Assembly (NCBI GenBank): GCA_903901425.1
Contig: CAIURC010000005.1
Location: 62,001-126,000, forward strand
Length of the DNA: 64,000 nt
DNA from: an uncultured Spartobacteria bacterium
Lineage (GTDB): Bacteria; Verrucomicrobiota; Verrucomicrobiia; Chthoniobacterales; Chthoniobacteraceae
Reading direction: 5' to 3'
Shown here piece by piece: positions 55,492-64,000 of the stretch (within the stretch, counting starts at the first letter, position 1; the number at the start of each line of letters is the position of its first letter). The position numbers were made by a program, and so were the translations under genes. The notes beneath the pieces were generated by a model that was not told the origin of the DNA, did no database searches, and saw only the letters and a list, made by a program, of their open reading frames with translations.

Positions 55492-56628
55492 ATGAAAGAG
55501 GTTCATGTGCGAGCAGCCGAGGCCGTGTGCGCCCTGGGTGGGGATCTCGGGAGCTGCATGGAGGCCATCCGCGCCCGGCGGACCGCGTTGCGGCCTCTCC
55601 GGGAATTTCCGGGGGGCGATTTTGGGAGGGGCGACCTGCTGGCAGGCTGGATTCGGGACCGTGGGGTGTTCAGGGGGCGGCGGTACGGGGAGGCGAGCAA
55701 CCTTGCAGTGCATGTGGCGCGTCTGGCGGTGGAACGGGCGGGGTTGGGAGCGGAGGAACTGAGCCGGGCTGCGCTGTGGGTGGGGAGCAGCCGGGGCAAT
55801 CTTGGGGAGTTTGCGGGAGGCGTCCGGGGACGTCGGCCGCCCGGGGTTTTCCGTGCGAGCAACCAGTTGCACAGCGAGATTGCGGCGGCGGTGAGCGTGG
55901 AGCTGGGGGTGCGGGGCCCATGGCAGCTGCTTTCCAACGGGTGCGCCTCGGGTCTGGATGCGCTGGGGTTTGCGGTGAACGATTTGAGGATGGGCAGACG
56001 GCGGATTGCGCTGGTGGTGGCGGTGGATTTGCCTCTGGTGGAGGTGTTGCTGGATGCGTTTGAGGAGACCGGAGCTCTGGGGCTGGGGGACGGGAATGAT
56101 CCTTACTCTCCTGCGGCCCGGGGGTTCCTGCCGGGGGAAGGGGCTGCGGCACTGGTTCTGGACACCGAGGAGGCAGGGGCGCTGTGTGGCTTGGGGCAGT
56201 ACGGTGTTGGCACGGATGCGTTTGATTCGGTGGCGGTGCCTGAGGATGGCGGGGGGTTGGGAGCGGCGTTGGAGGAGGCTGCGGAAGGGGAGCGGGTGGT
56301 GGCAGTGGTGCCGCACGCGAACGGGACCCGCGCGGGGGGGGGGGCGGAGCAGGCGGCTCTTGGGGCGTTTGGGGCGTTTGGTCGGGGACCGCTGGGGGGC
56401 GTTTTATTGAAACCTTACCTTGGACATGCGCTTGGGGCGAGTGGACTGCTCGAGGCGGCGCTGCTGGCGGGGTTTCTCCGGGAGGGCCGGCTCCCGCCGA
56501 ACCTGGCTGGATTGACTGGCGGGGTGCTGGCCTTGGACCGGGAGCATGTGGAGCCGGGGGAGGTGGTTTTGAAAATCAGCACGGCGATGGGGGGGCATCA
56601 CGCCGTTGTGGCGTTCCGGGCCCATTGA
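55492..56628 (+). CDS. Beta-ketoacyl synthase, KAS II-like
   Basis: 378 residues. The condensing-enzyme triad is present: Cys151 in LSNGCASGLDAL, His in PHANGT and His in KPYLGHALGASG. It is shorter than FabF (about 410) and lacks part of the N-terminal region, so it may be a lineage-specific branch. No acyl carrier protein or other fatty-acid gene is adjacent. It is divergent from the motor operon, with about 160 bases between the starts. The start at 55492 gives the usual first strand; an ATG at 55378 would add unlikely sequence. Confidence 0.85.
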   Translation: MKEVHVRAAEAVCALGGDLGSCMEAIRARRTALRPLREFPGGDFGRGDLLAGWIRDRGVFRGRRYGEASNLAVHVARLAVERAGLGAEELSRAALWVGSSRGNLGEFAGGVRGRRPPGVFRASNQLHSEIAAAVSVELGVRGPWQLLSNGCASGLDALGFAVNDLRMGRRRIALVVAVDLPLVEVLLDAFEETGALGLGDGNDPYSPAARGFLPGEGAAALVLDTEEAGALCGLGQYGVGTDAFDSVAVPEDGGGLGAALEEAAEGERVVAVVPHANGTRAGGGAEQAALGAFGAFGRGPLGGVLLKPYLGHALGASGLLEAALLAGFLREGRLPPNLAGLTGGVLALDREHVEPGEVVLKISTAMGGHHAVVAFRAH

Positions 56629-56639
56629 GGCGCTGCGGT

Positions 56640-58097
56640 TTAGGAGCCGGGCTGGAGGGCGAGGGTGAGCTCCAAGCCGGATGGAGAAAGGTTCCGCGCA
56701 CGCACGGTTCCCCCGCAACTCTGGATGCAACTGCGGACAATTGCCAGCCCCAGACCGGTTCCGCCGGAGGCGCGGTCCCTGTCGGGTTCGAGCCTGTAAA
56801 AGGGTTCAAAAAGATGGGGAATGCATTCCTCGGGAACGCCTGGGCCTGAGTCGGTCACTTGGATTTCGACGGCTGCCCAGGCCGGTGCGGCGGTCACCAG
56901 AATGGGGCCGGCGTGTGAGGCGTACCGAAGCGCGTTCCTGATCAGGTTGCAGAGGGCGCGCTGGAGGAGCGCGGGATCGGCCCGGACAACAAGGTCCGAG
57001 GCGAGTTCGATCTTGAGGGCGTTGGGCGGCGGGTTCTCGATCTGAATGGCGCACGCCACCGCATCAGCGACCCGGACCGGCTGGAGCTGGGGTTTGGGGC
57101 CGATTTCGGACTTGGTGAAGGAAAGCAGTTCGTTGAGGAGGTTGGACATGTGGCGGACCTCCTCCCGGACATCCTGAAGATAGCTGGCGTTGGTGGCTTC
57201 ACCGCGCTGTTCGAGGATGCCAAGCGCCAGCTCCATCCGGGCCAGCGGGGAGCACAACTCGTGGGCGATGTCGCCGAGGAACCTTTTCTGGCCCGACACG
57301 AGGGTGTCGAGTCTTGAGGCCATGTGATTGATCGAGGCGCCGAGCCGGCCGAGATCGTCGGAGCGTTTCTCCTCCACGCGGACTTTGAACCGGCCCAGGG
57401 CAATTTGAGCGGCTGCGTCGGTCATCTGGTGGATGGAGCGAGCGATTCCGCGAACCAGCGGTGTCCAAAACAACACCGAGCACCCGGTGACGGCCAGGAC
57501 CGAGCCCACCCATGGGGTCCAATCAAACAGAAACCCGCTCCGGAATAGCGACCTGCAGGAGAAGAGAAGAAAAACCGGTTCGCCTCCGGTATCGGCGGGT
57601 TGGGAAGGAGGAATCCGCACCCCGACCCAAGTCCGTTCCGGGGTGCCTGCACGGAGCAGAAAACGGTGCGCGCAGCCCTGCTCCTCGAATCCCAATCCGT
57701 CTCCAGTCGCGGGGCCGCAGCACCGGCTCAGCCCGAGCATGCGGTCGCGTACCGCGGGAGGGATGGGAAACGGCCCGCCAGCTAGGATCCTGCCATCGGC
57801 ATGGAGCAGGACGGTTTGAAGATCGTTGTACTCCGAAAAGCAGCTCAGGAGCGAGTTCCAGTCGCTCTTGGGGGTGTGTTGGAGCTCCGAGGCAATCATG
57901 GCCCCGGTCCGTTCGAGTCGTTCGCCCATCCGGCCTTCAAGAAGGGACTCAGGCCCAAAATGAAACTGGAACAGCGCAAAAGCCGCCACCGCCAGTCCCA
58001 GAAGAGCAAAGTTGGCCAGCAGCCAGCCCAGGATCTTGATGCAGATCGGAAAATACCGGCGGCCAACCGGCGCATGGGGTGTGCCGCGGTCAGGCAT
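56640..58097 (-). CDS. Sensor histidine kinase
   Basis: 485 residues. Two membrane helices (about 18-43 and 192-212) enclose a periplasmic domain with several cysteines (LLSCFSEY, LSRCCGPA, EEQGCAHRF). A HAMP domain, the HisKA domain with phospho-acceptor His279 (DIAHELCSPLAR) and an HATPase domain (NLIRNALRY, DSGPGVP, GGTGLGLAIV) follow, all intact. The gene overlaps its response regulator by 8 bases. The layout is that of CpxA-type envelope-stress kinases; the cysteines may sense metal or redox state. Confidence 0.93.
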   Translation of the reverse strand: MPDRGTPHAPVGRRYFPICIKILGWLLANFALLGLAVAAFALFQFHFGPESLLEGRMGERLERTGAMIASELQHTPKSDWNSLLSCFSEYNDLQTVLLHADGRILAGGPFPIPPAVRDRMLGLSRCCGPATGDGLGFEEQGCAHRFLLRAGTPERTWVGVRIPPSQPADTGGEPVFLLFSCRSLFRSGFLFDWTPWVGSVLAVTGCSVLFWTPLVRGIARSIHQMTDAAAQIALGRFKVRVEEKRSDDLGRLGASINHMASRLDTLVSGQKRFLGDIAHELCSPLARMELALGILEQRGEATNASYLQDVREEVRHMSNLLNELLSFTKSEIGPKPQLQPVRVADAVACAIQIENPPPNALKIELASDLVVRADPALLQRALCNLIRNALRYASHAGPILVTAAPAWAAVEIQVTDSGPGVPEECIPHLFEPFYRLEPDRDRASGGTGLGLAIVRSCIQSCGGTVRARNLSPSGLELTLALQPGS

Positions 58098-58821
58098 GCG
58101 CGGCCTCGGGGTTGATCAGCAAATACCCCGCCGAGCGGACCGTCCGTATGAAACGCGGCGCCTTCGGGTCGTCTCCCAGCTTCCTGCGCAGCGCCGAAAT
58201 ATGCACATCGATCGAACGGTCAAACACCTCGTAGTCCCGGGCACGGATTTCCTCGAAAAGCTGTTCACGGGTCTTGACCCGGCCCTTGGACCGGGCAAGC
58301 GACAGAAGGAGGTCGTATTCCACCGGGGTCAGATGGAGCGGTTGGTCCTGTAGCCATGCGGAGCGGGCTTCCGGTTGAATCCGGAGCGGCCCAACTTCCA
58401 CAGGCTCTTCATCGGCCTCCCCACAGGGTTCAGGCTTGGAACGGCGGACCACGGCCCGCAGCCGGGCCAGCAGTTCCCGCGGCGAAAATGTTTTCGGGAG
58501 ATAGTCGTCCGCTCCCAGATCCAGCCCCTCTATCCGGTCGGTTTCGTCTCCACGCGCCGTGAGCATCAAAACCGGGACCCGGCTTTTGGAGCGGAGCCTG
58601 CGGAGCACTTCGAAGCCGTCGAGTTCGGGGAGCATCAGGTCCAAAATCACGGCCTGCCAGCCACCTTCGATGGCTCGCTCGAGTCCTGCAGGTCCGGAGT
58701 GCTCCGAGGAAACCGCAAAGCCAAACGGCGCGAGGTAATCGGAGATGAGCCGGCAGAGTTTGCGGTCGTCATCAATCATGAGCACCGACACGGAACTGCT
58801 GGCGGAGGAAGGCGCTGTCAT
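58090..58821 (-). CDS. OmpR-family response regulator
   Basis: 243 residues. The receiver domain has the acidic pocket (LMIDDDRK), phospho-acceptor Asp61 (VILDLMLPELDG) and a conserved Lys (LPKTFSPREL). The C-terminal winged helix (DYEVFDRSIDVHISALRRKL, then IRTVRSAGYLL) binds DNA. It is the partner of the adjacent kinase, on the same transcript. The gene is divergent from the EF-hand gene, with about 130 bases between the starts, a possible target promoter. Confidence 0.95.
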   Translation of the reverse strand: MTAPSSASSSVSVLMIDDDRKLCRLISDYLAPFGFAVSSEHSGPAGLERAIEGGWQAVILDLMLPELDGFEVLRRLRSKSRVPVLMLTARGDETDRIEGLDLGADDYLPKTFSPRELLARLRAVVRRSKPEPCGEADEEPVEVGPLRIQPEARSAWLQDQPLHLTPVEYDLLLSLARSKGRVKTREQLFEEIRARDYEVFDRSIDVHISALRRKLGDDPKAPRFIRTVRSAGYLLINPEAAHA

Positions 58822-58949
58822 TAGGGGATGCAATTAAGAGAGGTGCAGGGGCGCGGGGAAGCAATTTACAATTGCTTCACAAGATTGGCTGCCCACCCAG
58901 AAACACCCCTGACACTCTAAGCCTCATTCTTTCCCGTCGCTCATGCCGC

Positions 58950-59633
58950 ATGAAAACTCTTCCCTTTCCTCAGTCCTTTCTCCTCGGCTTTTTCCTCTTG
59001 GCGAATGCCAGTTTTGCGGCCGATACCTCCGCTCCGTCCGAAAGCCAACGGGAACACCGACCTGAAACATCTCGGCACCGAAATTTCTCGATGCGCCGGG
59101 CCCCGCTTTTCCGGGCTTTGGACACGGACCGGGACGGGGTGCTGAGTCCAGCCGAACTGGACGGAGCTGCGGGTGCTTTAAAGCGCTTAGATCGGAACGG
59201 GGACGGGAAGGTGGAAGCTCGCGAGTTGGGGGGGATGTCTGCGGAAGACGGGCCTGCTGGCCCCGGGCAGGAACTGGGCCGCAGGAAGTGCCCGGAGCCG
59301 GGTGCGAGGAGTTTCCGTCACCGCCCCCGCGGGCGCGGGTTTCACGGGCCGATGCCCGGACCGCATGGGGAGGGGCGCGGATTTCACGGGCCGATGCCCG
59401 GGCCGCATGGGGAGGGGCGCGGGTTTCACGGACCGATGCCCGGGCCGCACGGGGAAGGGCGTGGGTTTCACGGTCCGATGCCCGGGCCGCACGGGGAAGG
59501 ACGTGGGTTTCACGGACCGATGCCCGGGCCGCATGGGGAAGGACGCGGGTTTCACGGACCGATGCCCGGGCCGCATGGGGAAGGACGCGGGTTTCACGGA
59601 CCTGATCCGGAGCGCCAGCGTGCTCGGGAGTAA
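58950..59633 (+). CDS. Exported EF-hand protein with His/Gly/Pro repeats
   Basis: 227 residues with a Sec signal (to about SFAAD). Two EF-hand loops (DTDRDGVLSPAEL at about 58-70, DRNGDGKVEARELG at about 81-94) should bind calcium. From residue 128 the unit GRGFHGPMPGPHGE occurs six times in full and once in part, giving a His-, Gly- and Pro-rich tail likely to bind transition metals. The arrangement, opposite a two-component system, recalls the small periplasmic CpxP/Spy proteins next to cpxRA, but there is no sequence similarity to them. The start at 58950 is chosen for the signal peptide. Confidence 0.8.
   Translation: MKTLPFPQSFLLGFFLLANASFAADTSAPSESQREHRPETSRHRNFSMRRAPLFRALDTDRDGVLSPAELDGAAGALKRLDRNGDGKVEARELGGMSAEDGPAGPGQELGRRKCPEPGARSFRHRPRGRGFHGPMPGPHGEGRGFHGPMPGPHGEGRGFHGPMPGPHGEGRGFHGPMPGPHGEGRGFHGPMPGPHGEGRGFHGPMPGPHGEGRGFHGPDPERQRARE
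59331..59603. repeat. 42-bp tandem repeat in the EF-hand gene
   Basis: Six full and one partial copies of a 42-base unit encoding GRGFHGPMPGPHGE. Copies differ mostly at third positions, yet the protein unit is unchanged, which suggests selection on the protein. Confidence 0.95.
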
Positions 59634-59772
59634 ATTTTCGGGCTTGGCAGAATGGGAGTACTGCGAAGCGCGCCGGGTTTAGTCAGGCGATCGGTTTTGA
59701 GGGTTGGCGTTTCCGGTAATTTTTGTAACCGCTCCGCAGGTGGGTGCGTCTAGGAGGCTGAATCCGCACACC

Positions 59773-60903
59773 ATGAGAAAACTGTTATTGATCTCGCTTT
59801 CGGCCATGGCTTGCGGCAGCGCGTGGGCGGTGCCGCAGAAGGTGTTGTTTTCGCCGAGCAGCACGGACCCGGCAATCACGCAGTTCAACAGCAACCACTA
59901 CTCGGTGGTGGACCCCGGCGTGCCCAGTTGTGGGCGTCTGGTTCTTTTCCTGCCAGGTACTGGGGCAACACCCTCCATGTACCGGGCGTTTCCTGACACT
60001 GCGGCCAGCCTTGGCTTTCATGCGCTTGCCCTGACCTACCCAAATCCATCGCCGATCAACGATCTTTGCGCCCAGTTCGCCCCCCTCAATCCAGATGCGG
60101 CCGGGGACGCCCGGTTGGAGGTGATCGATGGAACGGACCGGGTCAGTTTTGTGACGGTGGACAGTGTGAACTGCATTCAGGGTCGTTTGTTGAAGGCCCT
60201 GCAGTACCTCCATGCGACCTACCCTGGACGGGGCTGGGGACAGTATTTCAGCGGCAATACGCTGCTCTGGAGCAAAATGGTGGTCAGCGGTCATTCCCAA
60301 GGGTCAGGGATGGCGGCCATGCTGGCCAAGACCCGGGTCGTGGACCGCTGCGTCCTGTTTGCCAGCATGGATTGGTGGGAGGCGGGGAGAAGGCCCTACA
60401 ACTGGATGTCCACCCTGCCTCAAACGTCCGTGGAGAGGTGGTACCTGCTCGCCCACGAACGGGATCAGTTCCTCGATTTCGGGGAGATGCAGGTTTGTGC
60501 CGGTGCTCTCGATCTGAGCCGGTATGGGGCATTCCTGAGGGTTGAAGCCGCCGTGCCGGGGAACTACCTGCGCCGGCATTTCCTGTCGACCAACCTTGAC
60601 CCTTCGCCGGTGCAGGCCGACAGCTACCATGGATGCCCGGTGGTGGATGCCGCAACGCCCAAGCTGGCGGACGGGGTGACGCCGGTGTTCGAGCCGGTCT
60701 GGAAGTACATGCTCCTCAATGAAACCCTCCCGATTTCCCTCGAGCCGCAGGCAAATTCCGTGCGGATTGTTTTCTCACCCGGGGTTTTGGAGCAGTCCGA
60801 GGATTTTCTGGGCTGGAGTCCAGTTCCCTCGGCGGCCAGTCCGCTGACGGTGCCGCTCGATGGGCTTCAGCCCCGCCGTTTTTACCGTCTGACCCAGCCA
60901 TGA
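59773..60903 (+). CDS. Exported alpha/beta hydrolase
   Basis: 376 residues with a signal (to about SAWAVP). The nucleophile elbow is VVSGHSQGSGMAAML; the region LFLPGTGATPSMYRAF forms the oxyanion side, and DSYHGCP may hold the catalytic His. It resembles the BPSS1187-like hydrolase group. The last 45 residues (WSPVPSAASPLTVPLDG, RRFYRL) form a C-terminal segment common in secreted Verrucomicrobiota proteins. The substrate is unknown. Confidence 0.8.
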   Translation: MRKLLLISLSAMACGSAWAVPQKVLFSPSSTDPAITQFNSNHYSVVDPGVPSCGRLVLFLPGTGATPSMYRAFPDTAASLGFHALALTYPNPSPINDLCAQFAPLNPDAAGDARLEVIDGTDRVSFVTVDSVNCIQGRLLKALQYLHATYPGRGWGQYFSGNTLLWSKMVVSGHSQGSGMAAMLAKTRVVDRCVLFASMDWWEAGRRPYNWMSTLPQTSVERWYLLAHERDQFLDFGEMQVCAGALDLSRYGAFLRVEAAVPGNYLRRHFLSTNLDPSPVQADSYHGCPVVDAATPKLADGVTPVFEPVWKYMLLNETLPISLEPQANSVRIVFSPGVLEQSEDFLGWSPVPSAASPLTVPLDGLQPRRFYRLTQP

Positions 60904-61089
60904 CCGCCTTCATCTTCTTTTCAGGTGGACTGGGGCAGGATTCCCGTGTGATCCGCCCGATTTTCCCGATTTCACCGGCAGAATACGCTGCCGGGCGATT
61001 CCGGGCACGGATGATGCTCCTAGTAGGGGCTTGGCATGCTTTTTCGGCGCGAATTTCCGATGCTTGAGCGAATTGAAAAGAAACGGTAC

Positions 61090-62148
61090 ATGAAACAATT
61101 TATGAGAATCTCCCCGATGCCCCGCTGCTGGAGCGCCCTGCTCGCGGCGGGCTTGATGTTCGCCGCCTCAGGAACCAGTTCTTATGCTCAGACCACGGTG
61201 ACGACCGTGCCTGTGGGTTTCATCCGGGTCCAAGTGACGCCCGCTCAAAACGCCGCCAGCCCGGCTCTGACCGCGGTTTCGGTGCCGTTTTACGGAGCGG
61301 CTCTCTATGCGGGAGCAGCGGCTTCCCTGGCCTCAACCCAATCGATCAATGTGACCGGTGCGGCATGGACGCCCAATCAGTTTGTTTCGCCCCCGACTTT
61401 CTGCCGGATCAAGAGCGGTGCGGGCACAGGCGCGTTTTTCCCGGTGGCCTCCAACACGGCGACGCAACTGACGCTCAACACAGGGGGAGCGACTCTGGTG
61501 AGCGGCACGCCCACCACCCCGCAGCAGGTTCAGGTTCTGGCAGGGGACAAAATTGAGATTGTGCCGGCCACCACTCTGGGTGGCCTCTTTGGTGCCACCT
61601 CGGTGCCCTTCCAGACCGGGGCTGGTCCGGCCACGGCGGACAATATTTTGTTGTTCAACGGCACGGGCTGGAACGTTTTTTACCACAATGGAACCGCGTG
61701 GCAGAGTCCGGGAGCGGCGGGGGACCAGGCCGGTGCGGTGATTCCCCCGGATGGCGCGTTTTTCGTGGTGCGGCGTTCCACCGCTCCTCTCTCTGTGTAC
61801 GTCGCTGGAACGGTTCCCAGCACTCAGGAGGTCCTGTACTTTCCAGTGGCAGCCTCCCGGTTTGTCGGGAGCCGTTTTCCGGCAGACACCACGCTGGCCG
61901 GGCTCGGGTTGCATCTGAATCCCAACTGGAGGAAGGGGCCCTCGGCGGCGCAGGCCGACAGCCTTCTGGTTTGGACCGGTGCCACTTGGCAGAGCTTCTA
62001 CCACAACGGCGCTCAGTGGCGACGCGCGGGCAGTTTCCAGAACTTTGATGCGCTCCCGGTCCCTGCGGGGTCTGGAGTCTTTGTGGCTCGAAAGCCCGGA
62101 GGAACGGGCGACGCCTTGGTTTCCCTGCAGTTGCCCTACACCTTTTGA
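61090..62148 (+). CDS. TIGR02597-type secreted protein
   Basis: 352 residues with a signal (to about SSYAQ). Repeated pieces such as LLFNGTGWNVFYHNGTAW and LLVWTGATWQSFYHNGAQW, with VPVGFIRV near the start, match a family (TIGR02597) that I recall as mostly Verrucomicrobiota. No function is known; it may be a surface or cell-envelope protein. The start at 61090 gives the signal peptide; an ATG at 61036 is possible. The MBG-repeat gene starts 6 bases after its stop. Confidence 0.78.
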   Translation: MKQFMRISPMPRCWSALLAAGLMFAASGTSSYAQTTVTTVPVGFIRVQVTPAQNAASPALTAVSVPFYGAALYAGAAASLASTQSINVTGAAWTPNQFVSPPTFCRIKSGAGTGAFFPVASNTATQLTLNTGGATLVSGTPTTPQQVQVLAGDKIEIVPATTLGGLFGATSVPFQTGAGPATADNILLFNGTGWNVFYHNGTAWQSPGAAGDQAGAVIPPDGAFFVVRRSTAPLSVYVAGTVPSTQEVLYFPVAASRFVGSRFPADTTLAGLGLHLNPNWRKGPSAAQADSLLVWTGATWQSFYHNGAQWRRAGSFQNFDALPVPAGSGVFVARKPGGTGDALVSLQLPYTF

Positions 62149-62154
62149 TTCCCC

Positions 62155-64000
62155 ATGAAATCTGAACAAACCTCTCCTGTTGTGCGGCAGCAAACCGCGG
62201 CTTCCCTCGGGGCTGTGCGGGTTTCCTGGCAGCTTCTCTGGGTTTTTGCAGTCTGGCTGGTCGGAGTGGCCGGTGCGTGGGCTCAGCAAACCACTGTGGC
62301 ATTCGACACGGGTAATTTGACTCTCAAGAATGAGAGTGGCGGGGTGTTGTCAGCGGGCACCAACGCTCCGGGAGATGGTTGCCGGGTGGAGCTGGGCTGG
62401 TACCAGAATGCGACTCCTCAGAACAAGTTTGCGGGAAACTGGGTTCCGATGACGGGTGCGGGCAGTCCGAACACGGCGTTCCAGTCCACGTCGGTCGGGG
62501 ACGCCCCAGAGGAGGGAGCAGGGGATGGGCAGGTGGCCCTGAGCCTGACATTCGTCGCGGGAAGCGCCACCAGCGGCGCCAACCTGCCACCTCCCGGCCA
62601 AGTCTTGGCCCTGCGCTTTTACAACGCTCCAGGAGCTTCTGGATCCGCCCGGTTCAATGCGGTTTCCAACTCCGCCTGGATCTGGCAGGCGCCTGGTGCA
62701 TCGCCAACCAACCCAATCCTGACCTTTTCCCTGAACGATTTGGGCATCGAATGGCAGGGTGTGCCCGAAAGAACCAGCCTGACCCAGGGGCCGCAACCCG
62801 TCAGCCTCACCTGGGCTGATCCGGCTCCGATTGTCTACGGCCAGGCGCTTACGGCCACCCAGTTGAACGCGGCTGCCGCCTCCGGGTCGACTCCGGTTGC
62901 CGGGAGTTTTGACTACCGCCTTGGATCGAACAACTTTCCTGCGGGTGGCGCCCTTCTTGGTGCGGGTTCAAATCAATTGCTCAACGTGATCTTCACCCCG
63001 GCCGACCCCACGGCTTTCCAGTCGGCCACGGCCGTGGTCCGGATCAGCGTCAACAAGGCGGCGGTCACGGTGCGTGCTTTGGATCGGGCCCGCACGGTGG
63101 GAAGCCCGAACCCGTTTTTTGACGCGCAGATCACGGGGTTGGTGAACAACGAGAGCCCGCAGACGGTTGGATTGACGGTTTCTTTTTCCACGACCGCAAC
63201 AGGCCAGAGTCCGGCCGGCACGTACCCCATCGTTCCTTCCGGGCCTGCGACCCTCCCAAATTATGAGGTCACCTATCTGCCCGGGACCCTGACGGTGTCG
63301 GACAGGCAGGTCCCGCAGGTGATCTGGCCGGTGCCCGCACCCATCACCTACGGTCAACCCCTCGGATCCCAACAACTCAATGCCTCCGTGGAGGGGGTTC
63401 CAGGGACTTTTGTGTACAACCCTGACCCAGGCACCGTCCTGCAGGCAGGAACTGCGCGTTCCCTTTCAGTGACCTTCAATCCCGCGGACCCAACGCAGTT
63501 TGCTCCGGCCACGCGCACCGTTGCACTGGACGTGCTCAAACGGGCGCTGACGGTGAAAGCGAATGACAAGACCCGGTCGGTCGGCGCTCAGAACCCGAGC
63601 TTCGACGGATTGTTCACCGGCTTGGTCAATGGCGACCAACCCGGAACACTCGATCTGCAGGTCACCTACAGCACCACAGCCAACCCGGACAGCGCGGCTG
63701 GAAGTTACCCCATCACCGCCGCCGGGGCTGCGAGCCTCCCAAATTATGAGGTCACCTATCTGCCCGGGACCCTGTCGGTGACCAGCAAGATCATCCCCTC
63801 CATCACTTGGGCAACACCGGCTGAAATCCAGTACGGCACCCCACTTACGCCGAACCAGTTGAACGCTACCGCTTCGATTGGAAACGGAGCCCCGGTAGCC
63901 GGGACTTTCGTGTATACCCCGACCCCGGGGACCTTCTTGAGAGCAGGCGCTTCCCAGACGCTTTCTGTGACATTCACCCCAGCGGATTCCGCCACCTACG
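62155..64000 (+). CDS. Secreted MBG/Ig-like repeat protein (3' end missing)
   Basis: 615 codons are visible, and the gene runs off the window. A signal segment (about 24-43) is followed by a unique domain (about 45-220), possibly cohesin-like (AFDTGNLTL, LALRFYNAPGA). Two kinds of repeat then alternate: Ig-like units (ITYGQPLGSQQLNASVEG, GTFVYNPDPG, VTFNPADP) and MBG units (KANDKTRSVGAQNPSF, PNYEVTYLPGTL). Such proteins are large surface or secreted adhesins. It is probably co-transcribed with the TIGR02597 gene. Confidence 0.88.
   Translation, partial: MKSEQTSPVVRQQTAASLGAVRVSWQLLWVFAVWLVGVAGAWAQQTTVAFDTGNLTLKNESGGVLSAGTNAPGDGCRVELGWYQNATPQNKFAGNWVPMTGAGSPNTAFQSTSVGDAPEEGAGDGQVALSLTFVAGSATSGANLPPPGQVLALRFYNAPGASGSARFNAVSNSAWIWQAPGASPTNPILTFSLNDLGIEWQGVPERTSLTQGPQPVSLTWADPAPIVYGQALTATQLNAAAASGSTPVAGSFDYRLGSNNFPAGGALLGAGSNQLLNVIFTPADPTAFQSATAVVRISVNKAAVTVRALDRARTVGSPNPFFDAQITGLVNNESPQTVGLTVSFSTTATGQSPAGTYPIVPSGPATLPNYEVTYLPGTLTVSDRQVPQVIWPVPAPITYGQPLGSQQLNASVEGVPGTFVYNPDPGTVLQAGTARSLSVTFNPADPTQFAPATRTVALDVLKRALTVKANDKTRSVGAQNPSFDGLFTGLVNGDQPGTLDLQVTYSTTANPDSAAGSYPITAAGAASLPNYEVTYLPGTLSVTSKIIPSITWATPAEIQYGTPLTPNQLNATASIGNGAPVAGTFVYTPTPGTFLRAGASQTLSVTFTPADSATY
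63252..63774. repeat. Identical 40-bp segments in successive MBG units
   Basis: The bases at 63252-63291 recur exactly at 63735-63774, a period of 483 bases (161 codons), which equals one Ig-like plus one MBG unit. They encode LPNYEVTYLPGTL. The flanking repeat sequence is far less alike. Confidence 0.9.

Noticed and set aside
59187-59597. Repeat-bearing open frames in other frames of the 42-bp array
   Set aside because: A 42-bp unit keeps several frames open; only the plus-strand frame with signal peptide and EF-hands has independent support.

Overview
The window is GC-rich, densely coded DNA of a Gram-negative bacterium, most likely a Verrucomicrobiota member. Pointers to this are a TIGR02597-type secreted protein, MBG/Ig-like repeat proteins, a DUF1552 Tat protein, a Tat-exported Gfo/Idh/MocA oxidoreductase, a type I sulfatase, and the TolQ/ExbD plus zinc-ribbon style of motor genes. 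The phylum is inferred from gene content only. No rRNA or tRNA gene and no CRISPR array was seen.

Layout. 1-4041 (minus): Cu/Ag efflux genes cusB and cusA, with cusA cut by the window edge. 4771-6183: Tat-exported oxidoreductase. 6514-10178 (minus): sulfate assimilation operon cysH-cysD-cysNC. 10303-10866: exported cyclophilin, closed by a clear terminator. 10961-17390: tight five-gene operon of putrescine synthesis (aguB, aguA), a C39-like protease, a CHASE2 adenylate cyclase and a DUF3592 membrane protein. 17455-19705: thioredoxin-like protein, spermidine-synthase-like SAM protein and a HAD phosphatase. 19768-20958: a VapBC toxin-antitoxin pair lying between two diverged copies of the tail of an SMR transporter gene. 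21412-25058: operon of a YjdF-like membrane protein, sulfatase, OFA-type MFS carrier and a 38-residue carrier companion. 25198-28650: DUF1552 protein, GntR regulator and a secreted beta-propeller.

29011-33129 encodes a 1372-residue ten-heme cytochrome fused to an LVIVD propeller. It is followed by a RAYT transposase with GGTCTGTCCCC repeats (33147-34721). 34824-43095 holds a CocE hydrolase, a FlgD-like secreted protein, a GH57 branching enzyme, a secretin-like/LptA-like fusion and a large esterase. 43122-46255 (minus) holds an MFS carrier, an HDOD protein and an MBL-fold hydrolase. 46471-51721 is a redox operon: PQQ-type sugar dehydrogenase, sulfocyanin-like cupredoxin, FdhD and a YdeP-type molybdoenzyme.

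51771-55330 (minus) is a three-gene ion-driven motor: a zinc-ribbon TolQ/MotA-like channel and two different ExbD-like subunits. Then follow an orphan ketoacyl synthase, a two-component system (56640-58821), a divergent EF-hand protein with six 14-residue His/Gly repeats, an alpha/beta hydrolase, a TIGR02597 protein and a truncated MBG-repeat protein running off the right end.

The best candidates for something little described are the two-ExbD motor operon, the ten-heme/LVIVD fusion, the secretin/LptA-like fusion, the duplicated flanks around VapBC, and the cupredoxin with a His where Met is expected.
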